A stretch of DNA of 64,000 nucleotides from an uncultured Bacteroidales bacterium. GTDB taxonomy: Bacteria; Bacteroidota; Bacteroidia; Bacteroidales; Salinivirgaceae. Every line of letters starts with the position of its first letter. Positions within the stretch are counted from its first letter, which is position 1. The DNA lies in NCBI GenBank assembly GCA_937981765.1, contig CALJOM010000011.1, positions 90,804-154,803 of the forward strand, given 5' to 3'. Below the pieces are notes generated by a model that was not told where the DNA came from, searched no databases, and saw nothing but the letters and a program-made list of their open reading frames with translations. A program made the translations under genes and the position numbers. This document shows positions 18,177 through 27,372 of the stretch, in pieces.

Positions 18177-21053
18177 ATGAAAAAACCTTTTTTGCTGACT
18201 TTATGTTTTCTTTTTCTCAGCTTTTGGTTGCGTGCTAATGAAATTGATCCGTTAAAGGTGGAGGTTTATAAACTCTCGAACGGGTTGACAGTAATGTTAA
18301 ACGTAGATCGCTCTATGCCAACTGTGCAGGGATTGGTTGTTGTAAAAGGAGGCTCCAAGCGGGATCCTAAAGATGCTACCGGAATAGCGCATTATTTTGA
18401 GCATATAATGTTTAAAGGCACGGATAGTATCGGAACTCTTGATTATACAAAGGAGAAAGTTTATCTCGACAGCATTTCCCTATTGTACGATAAACTAGCA
18501 GAGATTCCCGATCCAAAAGAGCGTTTAGAAATTCAGATGGAGATCAACCGGCTTTCTATTGAGTCGGCGAAGTATGCTATTCCCAACGAGGTTGACCGCA
18601 TTTTAAACGACATGGGTGGAAGCGGTCTTAATGCAGGAACCGGATACGAATCGATAGTGTATTTTAATACCTTTCCGTCGAATCAGATAGAAAAGTGGCT
18701 GCATGTTTATTACGAGCGTTTTCGTAATCCGGTTTTCCGTCTGTTCCAATCGGAGTTAGAGACAGTGTATGAAGAAAAAAACATGTACGAAGATTCTCCC
18801 TTTGGAAAGATAATAGAGGAAATTTTTTCCAATGTTTTTCCGGGAACGCCTTATGAAATTCCAATTATCGGATTTACAGAGCATTTGAAAAACCCATCCT
18901 TACGAAAAATGGAGGAATATTTTCGCACTTATTATGTTGGGAACAATATGGCGTTGGTGTTGTCGGGCGATTTTGATCCTGAGTTTGTGAAACCCATAAT
19001 TGAGGATTTGTTCTCCAAACTTCCCGCAGGCGAAGTGCCGAAGCCTTTAAATATTAAAGTAGAACCTTTTAAAGGAAGAAAACATGTAGAGAAACGATTA
19101 ACCCCCGTAAAAATCGGAATTTTGGGTTTTCATGGCGTGGCTAAGAATCATCCCGATGAGCTTGCTTTAGATATATGCAACAATATTTTAGTTAATCAGG
19201 CAGAATCTGGTCTGCTTAACCAGCTTTCTCACAATGGGAAGATTCTGTTTGCAAGTTCTATTGATTTTTCTTTCGAAGAGGCCGGCGGGTTATTTATCAT
19301 ATACATGCCTAAAATTGTGGGACAATCTCTCACAAATGCCGAAAAGTTAGTTTTAGAGCAGATTCAGAGATTAAAATCCGGCGATTTCGACGAAACTCTT
19401 TTCCAGGCCGTTAAAACAGAGATGAAAGTGCAATTTGAACGCTCTTTGGAAGATATACGCTGGAGAGCTCAGTATTTAGCCGATTGTTTTGTTTACGGAT
19501 ACAGTTGGGAAGATATGATGCAATATCCGCAAAAAATAGATCAACTTAAAAAAGAAGATGTTGTAGCAGTTGCTAATCGTTATTTTACTGACAACTACCT
19601 TTCGTTTCATTCTAAGATGGGACGCCCAAAGAAGGATAAAATTGAAAAACCACCGTTTAAGCAGGTTGTTCCTCAAAACACTGATAAAAAATCGGAATAT
19701 ACTTTACGTATTGAGGCAATGCCCACCTTTGAAATGGAGCCAAAATTTATTGAGTTTGGAAAAGATGTCATTATTTCGTCACTACCCGGTGGCGGGCGGG
19801 TTTTTGTAGGTCGAAATCCGATTAATAGCATTTTCACATTGAGAATAGTTTTCCGTAAGGGCAAATACGATGATCCATTAGCACAATTGGCTGGACAGCT
19901 TATGGATAAATGCACTCCTCTGGGAACCTCGCTTGCTGAATTTAAGAAAAAGCTACAGGCTTTGGGTGTGAGTTATTATGTAAGCACAAGTCTCAATACC
20001 ACTACGCTCGAAATTACAGGGCTGGAAGAAAATTTTGATAAAGTGATAGCTATTTTTAACGAGCTCCTCCAAAATTCTGATCTTGAGCCAATTCATATTA
20101 AGCAATACGCTCAGGCTGTAAAAATGCAAAAACAAACAGTTTTAAAGGACATAGCTAGCGAAGGTAGTGCATTAATAGAGTATGTTAAGTATGGCCCAAA
20201 ATCGTCCTATTTGTCGGATATGACAGATAAGGAGATAAGGAAAACTTCAAAAAACCAGGTGCTGTCTAAGATAAAAGAAATTGTAAGCCACACCTACGAT
20301 ATACATTATGTAGGTAAAATGTCGGCAGAAGAGTTAATAACACGGATAAGCACACAATTTAAGCCTGCCGATAATGTTCAAACGGCTCAACCCAACAGAG
20401 AACTTACCTTGCAATCTTATCGGGAGCCGTTAATTTATGTTTATAACGATCCTAAAGCCATTCAGAGTCACTTGTATTTTTATGTTTTGGGCGATTCTGT
20501 TCCGAAAGCAGAACGAGCCAAAATGGACGCATTCAACGAGTATATTGGAGGCAATATGTCGTCGATTATTTTCCAGGAAATTCGGGAATTTCGCTCCTTA
20601 GCTTACGGTGCAAGCGGACATTATTACGCATCCCCAACCTTCAACAATCCGGGATATTTTTCAGGCTGGCTTTCAACACAATCCGACAAAACCATAGAAG
20701 CCGTTGAAACATTTGTTGAAATATTACGAAACATGCCCGCCAAACCCGATCGGATCCCTTCCGTTCGTAAAGGGCTTACTTTAACAATAAACGCTGAGCA
20801 ACCTCAATTCCGCTACATGACAACATCGGTTGCCAATTGGGTTGAATATGGTTGGGAAGCCGACCCACGGAAAGTTAAATACCCTGTCTACCAAAACATT
20901 ACCTTCAATGATATTGAGGAGTTCTACAAAAAATATGTGGCGGGACGCCCGATAGTTGTTGTAGTTGCCGGCGATGCTAAGCGATTCAATATAAAGGACC
21001 TAGAAAAGATCGGAAAAGTTAAAACCATTGAGGTTAAAACGTTTATTAAATAG
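18177..21053 (+). CDS. M16-family zinc metallopeptidase (two-repeat, exported)
   Basis: The 958-residue protein has a signal peptide (MKKPFLLTLCFLFLSFWLRA) and the inverted zinc motif HYFEH (His72, Glu75, His76) of M16 peptidases. The distal zinc ligand Glu is expected in the ETVYEEKNMYED segment. The N-terminal half (about 20-480) is the catalytic M16 pair, and the C-terminal half (about 540-950) is a second, non-catalytic repeat (EIREFRSLAYGASGHYY is typical). Such pitrilysin-like enzymes degrade peptides in a closed chamber, here likely in the periplasm. An insertion around residues 100-140 (KEKVYLDSISLLYDKLAEI) separates the zinc motif from the rest of the catalytic domain, as in other Bacteroidota members. 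Confidence 0.92.
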   Translation: MKKPFLLTLCFLFLSFWLRANEIDPLKVEVYKLSNGLTVMLNVDRSMPTVQGLVVVKGGSKRDPKDATGIAHYFEHIMFKGTDSIGTLDYTKEKVYLDSISLLYDKLAEIPDPKERLEIQMEINRLSIESAKYAIPNEVDRILNDMGGSGLNAGTGYESIVYFNTFPSNQIEKWLHVYYERFRNPVFRLFQSELETVYEEKNMYEDSPFGKIIEEIFSNVFPGTPYEIPIIGFTEHLKNPSLRKMEEYFRTYYVGNNMALVLSGDFDPEFVKPIIEDLFSKLPAGEVPKPLNIKVEPFKGRKHVEKRLTPVKIGILGFHGVAKNHPDELALDICNNILVNQAESGLLNQLSHNGKILFASSIDFSFEEAGGLFIIYMPKIVGQSLTNAEKLVLEQIQRLKSGDFDETLFQAVKTEMKVQFERSLEDIRWRAQYLADCFVYGYSWEDMMQYPQKIDQLKKEDVVAVANRYFTDNYLSFHSKMGRPKKDKIEKPPFKQVVPQNTDKKSEYTLRIEAMPTFEMEPKFIEFGKDVIISSLPGGGRVFVGRNPINSIFTLRIVFRKGKYDDPLAQLAGQLMDKCTPLGTSLAEFKKKLQALGVSYYVSTSLNTTTLEITGLEENFDKVIAIFNELLQNSDLEPIHIKQYAQAVKMQKQTVLKDIASEGSALIEYVKYGPKSSYLSDMTDKEIRKTSKNQVLSKIKEIVSHTYDIHYVGKMSAEELITRISTQFKPADNVQTAQPNRELTLQSYREPLIYVYNDPKAIQSHLYFYVLGDSVPKAERAKMDAFNEYIGGNMSSIIFQEIREFRSLAYGASGHYYASPTFNNPGYFSGWLSTQSDKTIEAVETFVEILRNMPAKPDRIPSVRKGLTLTINAEQPQFRYMTTSVANWVEYGWEADPRKVKYPVYQNITFNDIEEFYKKYVAGRPIVVVVAGDAKRFNIKDLEKIGKVKTIEVKTFIK

Positions 21054-21113
21054 AACACTCGACATTTAGTAATCGAACTCTATGTCCTCTCAAAAACACC
21101 AAAAATAAATATT

Positions 21114-21134
21114 GGGCGGTCAACAAGGCCGCCC
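21114..21134. terminator. Terminator-like GC-rich hairpin
   Basis: GGGCGG (21114-21119) and CCGCCC (21129-21134) form a strong 6-bp stem 61 bp after the M16 stop codon. No T tract follows on the plus strand, so terminator function is uncertain. Confidence 0.4.
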
Positions 21135-21203
21135 TTATGTAAGACAGAATGGTTGCTTTTCTCAAAAACGTGGTGTTGTAAAAGGAGTTAATTCAAAATG
21201 GTT

Positions 21204-21211
21204 TAAATTTG
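21204..21211 (+). promoter_or_regulatory. Bacteroidota -7 promoter element upstream of sppA
   Basis: TAAATTTG matches TAnnTTTG and lies 34 bp before the sppA ATG. The nearest TTG upstream (21176-21178) has a 25-bp spacer, longer than usual. Confidence 0.4.
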
Positions 21212-21245
21212 GGAAACTATAAATTCACCCTAAACCCCTCTGACT

Positions 21246-23021
21246 ATGAAAAATTTTTGGAAAATCTTTTTTGCAACGTTGCTTGCCCTTGTATTGGCAA
21301 TGTTTGTAGGTTTTTTTCTGCTCATCGGAGTAATTTCCGGTATTGCAACCATGGGGAAAAAACCGACAGAAAAACCCAAGCCCAACACTGTTTTAGTATT
21401 TGAGCTAAATCGGCCCATTGTTGACCGTGATCAGAAAAGCATTTTTGACGAAATGTTTAATGAACTTTTTTCTCAATTTGACCAAGAAAGGCCGGTGGGC
21501 TTAAACACGCTTTTGAAAACTATCAAAAATGCTAAACAAGACGATAATATTCGTGGAATTTTGCTTCGACCGGAAATGCTTAATGCTGGAATGGCAACCA
21601 TTGATGAACTCCGGCAAGCGCTCATTGATTTCAAGTCGTCGGGGAAATTTGTTTACAGTTACGGCGATTTCTACACTCAGAAAGCCTACTATTTGGCAAC
21701 GACTGCCGACAAAATATACTTGAATCCTGTTGGTGTGGTTGTTTGGACAGGGCTTTCGGCTCAAATAATGCATTTTAAGAATACTTTGAAAAAACTTGGA
21801 ATAGAACCCCAGGTTATTCGCCACGGAAAATTTAAGTCGGCAGTAGAACCTTTTGTGCTAGAGGAGATAAGTCCCGAAAATCGCCTTCAAACCGCCACAT
21901 TTTTAAATTCAATGTGGAACCATATGCTTGAGCAGGTTGGACAAGCACGTAAAATTGACCCATCAAAGCTGCAGCAATGGGCTGATGAATTAGCTATTAC
22001 CGATGCAACCGCTGCTCTCAAAAATCGGTTGATCGACTCGCTTGTTTATTTCGATCAAATGCGGAAAATTATTGTGGAGATGACAGAGGAAGACAAAGAT
22101 GGCAATTTCCCCTCGATGTCGTTCTACAAATATACCAATGCGGCTCCCCAACCTAAAGGAAAGCTAATTACCGAACAATCAAAGATAGCAGTAATTTATG
22201 CCCAGGGACAAATAGGCATGGGTAAAGGTAACAACGAGGAGATTGGACTTGAAAACATTGCCAATGCTATTGTCGAAGCCCGAAGAGACGATAAAGTGAA
22301 AGCAATAGTTATGCGTATTAACAGCCCCGGGGGAAGTGCCTTAACCTCGGAGGTAATTCTAAGAGAAGCATTGCTTACCAAAGGCATAAAACCCATAATC
22401 ATTTCCATGGGCGACGTAGCTGCTTCGGGCGGGTATTACATTGCTTGTGCGGCCGATACCATTGTTGCTCAGCCAACTACAATTACCGGATCCATTGGTG
22501 TTTTTGGCCTTATGTTTAACCTGAAGGAACTTATGAACTCTAAGTTAGGGATTACCTTCAGTACCGTTAATACCGCCAAGTATTCTGATTTTAGTTCTCC
22601 CTTTAGGAAAATGAGCGATACTGAAAAGAAAATGCTTCAAAATCAAATTGAAAGCATATACCAAACCTTTGTAAACCATGTTTCTAATGCAAGAAACAAA
22701 ACCTTTGAAGAAGTAGATGACATCGCTCAGGGACGTGTTTGGAGTGGAGCAGATGCAAAAAATATCGGCTTGGTAGATGTTTTGGGTGGTTTGGACGATG
22801 CCATCGAAATTGCTGCCCGAAAAGCAGGTGTGAGCGACTATAGAATTGAGGAGTTGCCAAAATTAAAAGACCCGTTTGAAGCACTTTTTGGTGCTACCGA
22901 GAGCTCAATGTCGAAATTTTCGCAACATCGCTTGGTTCGAAAAACCATCGAACACATAGAAAATCTGATTAACCTCAACGGAATAAATGCTCGTATGGAG
23001 TATGATATAGAAATAGAGTAA
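21246..23021 (+). CDS. sppA: Signal peptide peptidase SppA, 67K type
   Basis: The 591-residue protein has one N-terminal membrane helix (about 7-33) and two tandem S49 (ClpP-fold) domains, as in E. coli-type SppA. The catalytic Lys is expected at Lys197 (HGKFKSAVEPF) in the first domain and the nucleophile is Ser394 (GDVAASGGYY) in the second. VMRINSPGGSALTSEVI is a further S49 hallmark. SppA degrades cleaved signal peptides in the membrane. It is followed by a strong terminator and separated from rfbB, so probably monocistronic. Confidence 0.95.
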   Translation: MKNFWKIFFATLLALVLAMFVGFFLLIGVISGIATMGKKPTEKPKPNTVLVFELNRPIVDRDQKSIFDEMFNELFSQFDQERPVGLNTLLKTIKNAKQDDNIRGILLRPEMLNAGMATIDELRQALIDFKSSGKFVYSYGDFYTQKAYYLATTADKIYLNPVGVVVWTGLSAQIMHFKNTLKKLGIEPQVIRHGKFKSAVEPFVLEEISPENRLQTATFLNSMWNHMLEQVGQARKIDPSKLQQWADELAITDATAALKNRLIDSLVYFDQMRKIIVEMTEEDKDGNFPSMSFYKYTNAAPQPKGKLITEQSKIAVIYAQGQIGMGKGNNEEIGLENIANAIVEARRDDKVKAIVMRINSPGGSALTSEVILREALLTKGIKPIIISMGDVAASGGYYIACAADTIVAQPTTITGSIGVFGLMFNLKELMNSKLGITFSTVNTAKYSDFSSPFRKMSDTEKKMLQNQIESIYQTFVNHVSNARNKTFEEVDDIAQGRVWSGADAKNIGLVDVLGGLDDAIEIAARKAGVSDYRIEELPKLKDPFEALFGATESSMSKFSQHRLVRKTIEHIENLINLNGINARMEYDIEIE

Positions 23022-23041
23022 AAATTCACACGGAAAAATTC

Positions 23042-23075
23042 AGGGGGCGTAATTTTTTTATTGCCCCCTTTTTTT
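23042..23075 (+). terminator. Intrinsic terminator of sppA
   Basis: AGGGGGC (23042-23048) pairs with GCCCCCT (23063-23069) over a 14-nt AT-rich loop and runs into a T tract. It begins 20 bp after the sppA stop codon. Confidence 0.85.
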
Positions 23076-23091
23076 CTCCGGTTGCAAATGT

Positions 23092-23099
23092 TATTTTTG
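23092..23099 (+). promoter_or_regulatory. Bacteroidota -7 promoter element upstream of rfbB
   Basis: TATTTTTG fits TAnnTTTG 23 bp before the rfbB ATG, just after the sppA terminator. No well-placed -33 TTG was seen. Confidence 0.5.
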
Positions 23100-23122
23100 T
23101 AAAGATCAAAAAAGAATCTCCG

Positions 23123-24178
23123 ATGAAACGAACCCTTTTAATTACCGGTGGTGCAGGCTTTATTGGTTCTCATGTGGTACGACGTTTTGTAAAAAAATAC
23201 CCTGGCTACACTATAGTTAATCTTGATAAATTAACCTATGCCGGAAATCTTGAAAATTTGAAAGACATTGAAACCCAATCCAACTACATTTTTTATAAAG
23301 GGGATATTTGCGATGCACCACTAATAACAAAACTCTTTGAGCAACACAAGTTTGATGGAGTTATCCACTTGGCAGCAGAATCTCACGTTGACCGTTCCAT
23401 AGCCAATCCCATGGAGTTTATACAAACCAATATTGTTGGTACCGTAGCATTGCTTAATGCTGCCCGTGAGGCATGGAGAAGTAATTTCGACAACAAGCTT
23501 TTTTACCACATCTCTACCGACGAGGTTTATGGAAGCCTAGGCCAAAATGGTAAATTCACCGAGAAAACTCCTTACGATCCGCACAGTCCTTATTCAGCAT
23601 CAAAAGCTGCTTCAGACCATTTAGTACGTGCATATTACCACACCTATAAATTACCCATCGTTATCAGCAATTGCTCAAATAATTATGGACCAAATCAATT
23701 TCCGGAAAAGCTCATCCCGTTAGCCATCAATAACATTAAAAATAGCCGGCCGGTTCCAGTTTACGGTACTGGGCAAAATGTGCGTGACTGGCTTTATGTA
23801 GAAGATCACGCCGAAGCCATCGACATCATTTTCCACAAAGGGAAAGTAGGGGCGACCTACAACATAGGTGGCGATAATGAGTGGAAAAATATCGACTTGG
23901 TGCGTCTTTTGTGCAAAATCATGGATAAAAAGCTTGGCCGACCTGAAGGGACATCAGAACAGTTGATTCAATTTGTAAAAGACCGCGCTGGCCATGACCT
24001 ACGCTATGCCATAGATTCGTCGAAACTTCAAAAAGAACTGGGATGGAGACCTTTAACAACGTTTGAATCGGGATTAGAAAAAACAGTCGACTGGTATTTA
24101 AGCAATCAAAAATGGCTTGATAATGTTATTTCTGGTGAATATCAAGAATACTATAAAAAACAATATCATTTGCGTTAA
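23123..24178 (+). CDS. rfbB: dTDP-glucose 4,6-dehydratase
   Basis: This 351-residue short-chain dehydrogenase/reductase has the NAD-binding GGAGFIGSHVV at the N-terminus, HLAAESHVDRSI, the catalytic HISTDEVYGSL and YSASKAASDHLV (Tyr-x3-Lys), and substrate-binding SNCSNNYGPNQFPEKLIP. These are specific to RmlB/RfbB. It makes dTDP-4-keto-6-deoxyglucose, the precursor of rhamnose and other deoxysugars in surface polysaccharides. The other rml genes are not in this window. Its stop is 2 bp before the CpsB-type phosphatase, so the two are translationally linked. Confidence 0.95.
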   Translation: MKRTLLITGGAGFIGSHVVRRFVKKYPGYTIVNLDKLTYAGNLENLKDIETQSNYIFYKGDICDAPLITKLFEQHKFDGVIHLAAESHVDRSIANPMEFIQTNIVGTVALLNAAREAWRSNFDNKLFYHISTDEVYGSLGQNGKFTEKTPYDPHSPYSASKAASDHLVRAYYHTYKLPIVISNCSNNYGPNQFPEKLIPLAINNIKNSRPVPVYGTGQNVRDWLYVEDHAEAIDIIFHKGKVGATYNIGGDNEWKNIDLVRLLCKIMDKKLGRPEGTSEQLIQFVKDRAGHDLRYAIDSSKLQKELGWRPLTTFESGLEKTVDWYLSNQKWLDNVISGEYQEYYKKQYHLR

Positions 24179-24180
24179 TT

Positions 24181-24912
24181 ATGTGGTTTGGCGATAACCA
24201 TCCAGCAATAAAAGATTTTTCTCCGATCGAAGTGGACATTCATTCCCATTTGATTCCCGGGATTGACGATGGTTCACCTTCGACAGAGGAAAGTGTTAAT
24301 ATGCTTCGATGGTTTCATCGCATGGGATACCGAAAAGTAATTACTACGCCCCATGTGATGAGCGATTTCTGGCGAAATACCAACTCCGATATAAAAGCAG
24401 GGTTAAATCAATTACGTCGCGCCATTGCCCAGGAAAACATTCCCATTGAGATTGAAGCAGCTGCGGAGTATTACATTGATTTCGATTTTCATCAAAAGAT
24501 AACAAATCGTGAGCCATTACTTACCTTTGGGAAATGCTATCTTTTAGTAGAAATGTCGACCCTGTTTCCCCCAGAGAAGCTTAACGACATGCTGTTTGAG
24601 TTACAGATGGAGAAGTACAAACCTGTATTAGCACATCCTGAACGTTATCCTTATTATCAGGGGAAAATATCTAATTATGAACAATTAGCACATCGAGGGG
24701 TGCTTTTTCAGATCAATGGCGGCAGCTTAATTGGGTTTTATGGGTACGAAAATCAGAAAACTGCTCAAAAACTCATAGAGGCAGGTATGGTATCGTTTAT
24801 TGGAACCGATATGCACAACATTCACGCAACAACTTATTTGGAAAAACTGCTATCCAATAAATGGTTTATAAAACTAATAGAGTCGGGGAAATTGCTTAAC
24901 CCGACTCTTTGA
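24181..24912 (+). CDS. CpsB/CapC-type PHP-domain tyrosine-protein phosphatase
   Basis: The 243-residue protein has PHP metal-binding motifs: VDIHSHLIPGIDDGSPS at the N-terminus, ITTPHVMSDFWRN, LAHPERYPYY in the middle and FIGTDMHNIHATT near the end. These are the CpsB/Wzb-analogue motifs of manganese-dependent tyrosine phosphatases that control capsule export by dephosphorylating the Wzc/CpsD kinase. Together with rfbB immediately upstream, this suggests a small surface-polysaccharide unit, but no Wzc-like kinase is visible nearby. A general PHP hydrolase role is the alternative. Confidence 0.88.
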   Translation: MWFGDNHPAIKDFSPIEVDIHSHLIPGIDDGSPSTEESVNMLRWFHRMGYRKVITTPHVMSDFWRNTNSDIKAGLNQLRRAIAQENIPIEIEAAAEYYIDFDFHQKITNREPLLTFGKCYLLVEMSTLFPPEKLNDMLFELQMEKYKPVLAHPERYPYYQGKISNYEQLAHRGVLFQINGGSLIGFYGYENQKTAQKLIEAGMVSFIGTDMHNIHATTYLEKLLSNKWFIKLIESGKLLNPTL

Positions 24913-24945
24913 ACAAAACTGCCAACACTTAAGAAAAACGGCTAA

Positions 24946-27135
24946 TTAAAGACGAAATGTCACTCTTCCGAAAACGCCAACACCTGGCCCCCCCGGAATG
25001 GTCAAAATTTCTCGTCTAACCGTTTCGGGGTAGTAGTAAGTTTTGTTGGTTAGATTTTTACCAATAATTGAAACAACAATCTTGTGGGAAATACGGTAAG
25101 AAACATTGAGGTTTACCAAACCGTAGGCATCTACGGTTTTTATCTCTGAAACATTGTTGCCAAGATAGCCCTCTCTTTTCCCTACAAATTGGTAGTAGGG
25201 TGTTATATTTATTCTGCCAAGTTTCAGACTTACTCCAAAGTTTGCGGTAACTTTTTCCATAAACGGAATATAATTCAGCGTAGTGTCAGCTCCAGTTATG
25301 GGAGATTTCGTGTTGAATTTTCCTTCCTTATAACTAAAATTCCCCCAAAAACTTACTTTTTCTGTGGGATATCCAAGGGCTTCAATCTCAAACCCATAAA
25401 TATGTTGCGATCCCAGGTTGTCGTAAACCAGTGTCGATGTCATATTTCCACTAGGATCTATGGTAAGCAATTCCCCTTCAGTAGCTCTTCGGCGAGTAAT
25501 AATATCGGTGATGATGTTATAAAATCCGTTGGATCTTATTTTATAATGGGTTGCAATTCCCTGGTCTAAGGCCAATTCCATAGTCTTGATTTTTTCAGGA
25601 TCAAGAGCCTGATTAATAGCGTCTTTACCGTAAATTAGAACAGGGACCTTGTAAAATTGTTCCTGAGGTCCTGCGCCGCGAAAAGCCTCTCCGTATAGTA
25701 ATTTAATTGACGACTCTTTTCCTAACATATAAACTAATCCTGCTCTTGGGGTGAGATAAATTTTTTCCGAAACCCCAAGATACGATGCCCGAATACCCGC
25801 CACGTAGCCCAAATGGTTGCCAAGTTTGCCGTCGGCGTTTATATACAAACCAAAATCGGAAATTCCGAAAGGCATTTCTCGTGTAGATCCCTGAAACAAA
25901 TTATCTCCATTGCGGTCGGAATATAGGTCGGCCAAATGGGTGGTTAGTCTATGTTCGGCAGCAAATCCAGCGATTAAGGATAGTTTTTCCGAAAAGCCAT
26001 ACATCGCCTGAATTGAACCGCCAAACAATTTCCCACCGAATCGATAAAAATCTGGAGCCTTGCTGCTGTCTATCAAATGTAGCAAATTTACATAAATTCT
26101 TTCGCCAAATTGTCCTATATCAGCTTGCTGATCAGAGTAGTCGAAATTGAAAGTTCCTCTCAAGTTGAGGTTTTCTGAAAGGTTTTTGTCAAATATTCCA
26201 TTTACATAAACTTTGTTGTGCCATGTTCTTCCACCTTGCATAACGTCGCCGTTATTGCCAAAAATATGTCGGGGCATTGGGCCAAATTTTGACCACTTTT
26301 GAGCCATTCCTCCTGTTTGAAGGGTAAGCGATTTGTAGGAGATGGATGCAAAAATATTGGCGTTGTCGTGTTCGTAAAGAATATCTGAGACTTTGTTGGT
26401 ATTGTCGGGGACATCTTTTTTTCGGTACCCTTCGTTGTTTTTTAAACTTCCGCTAAGGTGAAACGAACCGTGTTTGTATTTGTCAAGGTATAAAAATCCG
26501 GTTTCCGTAGTAAAGAAAGATCCTCCTTGGAGGTAGGTTTCAAGATTTTTCCCAAAATTATCTTCTTTAGTTATGATGTTAATCACGGCGGCAAAAGCGT
26601 TCGTACCATAAAGAGTTGAGCCTGGCCCGCGGATTATCTCAATTCGTTGAATGGCGTGCGTCGGTATAAAATCCATATAATGTTCGAGCGCTGCTGCATC
26701 GTATGTGGGAATTCCGTTGAGTAAAACCAGAATTTTATCGTTGTAAAGAGTTTGCATTATTCCGCGTGCTGTAACCATTTGTCGTTTCCAATAACTATCC
26801 TGAACTGTGAAACCTGGAACAGTGGCCAAAACATCAAAAATAGATTCAGCTCCTAAGGAACGGATTTGATCGGCCGTGACAATGGAAACTATCGCAGGAG
26901 TTTCGTGAATGGTTTGTGTTTTTTTTAGCACCGAAGATAGGTCTAAATTTAGTAATTGTTCCAAATCAAGTTCATAAATGTTTTCTTCGATTTTTGTTAC
27001 TTTCCCCTCGGCATCTTTCATGTAAACATCTTTATCGATAAGAATCAATACCTTGGTGGTGTCGACTTGTGCGACAATTCGTATGGCCTGCAATACAACG
27101 ATTGTTGCCATTAAGATAAGCATAGATTTTTTCAT
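24946..27135 (-). CDS. TonB-dependent outer-membrane receptor (colicin I receptor/CirA-like)
   Basis: I place the start at the ATG at 27135, where a normal signal peptide begins (MKKSMLILMATIVVLQAI). The upstream 22 codons of the open frame lack signal features. The mature protein (about 729 residues with signal) lacks the carboxypeptidase-like domain of the other two receptors. A short linker (DLEQLLNLDLSSVLKKTQTI) precedes a plug with IRGPGSTLYGTNAFAAVINI and a barrel ending VGVFGRVTFRL. The plug style resembles siderophore/cobalamin-type receptors, but the substrate is unknown. No cobalamin riboswitch or partner lipoprotein was seen next to it. Confidence 0.9.
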   Translation of the reverse strand: MKKSMLILMATIVVLQAIRIVAQVDTTKVLILIDKDVYMKDAEGKVTKIEENIYELDLEQLLNLDLSSVLKKTQTIHETPAIVSIVTADQIRSLGAESIFDVLATVPGFTVQDSYWKRQMVTARGIMQTLYNDKILVLLNGIPTYDAAALEHYMDFIPTHAIQRIEIIRGPGSTLYGTNAFAAVINIITKEDNFGKNLETYLQGGSFFTTETGFLYLDKYKHGSFHLSGSLKNNEGYRKKDVPDNTNKVSDILYEHDNANIFASISYKSLTLQTGGMAQKWSKFGPMPRHIFGNNGDVMQGGRTWHNKVYVNGIFDKNLSENLNLRGTFNFDYSDQQADIGQFGERIYVNLLHLIDSSKAPDFYRFGGKLFGGSIQAMYGFSEKLSLIAGFAAEHRLTTHLADLYSDRNGDNLFQGSTREMPFGISDFGLYINADGKLGNHLGYVAGIRASYLGVSEKIYLTPRAGLVYMLGKESSIKLLYGEAFRGAGPQEQFYKVPVLIYGKDAINQALDPEKIKTMELALDQGIATHYKIRSNGFYNIITDIITRRRATEGELLTIDPSGNMTSTLVYDNLGSQHIYGFEIEALGYPTEKVSFWGNFSYKEGKFNTKSPITGADTTLNYIPFMEKVTANFGVSLKLGRINITPYYQFVGKREGYLGNNVSEIKTVDAYGLVNLNVSYRISHKIVVSIIGKNLTNKTYYYPETVRREILTIPGGPGVGVFGRVTFRL

Positions 27136-27322
27136 ACAGTATGTTTTTTTTGGTTCTGGTTTATAGATAAACAAAGATAAAAAGTTTACATAATAGTGCA
27201 AATTTATTTTTCATAATTCTGTTTTTTTAATCACCTTAGCGTGAATTTGGTAATGTTTTTGGATTTAAACAGGAGGATTGCCAACTAATAGAGAAGTGAA
27301 AAAAAAATATTTTCATAACCTA

Positions 27323-27353
27323 TTGCCCAAAAAGGTCAAGATTATTACATTTG
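27323..27353 (+). promoter_or_regulatory. Bacteroidota-type promoter of prfB
   Basis: TTG (27323-27325), 20-bp spacer, TACATTTG (27346-27353) match both promoter boxes at canonical spacing. The prfB ATG follows 19 bp after the -7 element, which supports 27373 as the start codon. Confidence 0.72.
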
Positions 27354-27372
27354 CCCCCTCAAAATAAAAGTT

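Noticed and set aside
27136..27201. 22-codon N-terminal extension of the second TonB receptor
   Set aside because: The signal peptide starts at the later ATG 27135; the extension has no signal features.
27136..27372. Cobalamin or other riboswitch upstream of TonB receptor
   Set aside because: No B12-box-like or other conserved riboswitch core was recognised, and the conserved elements here are a promoter and prfB start.
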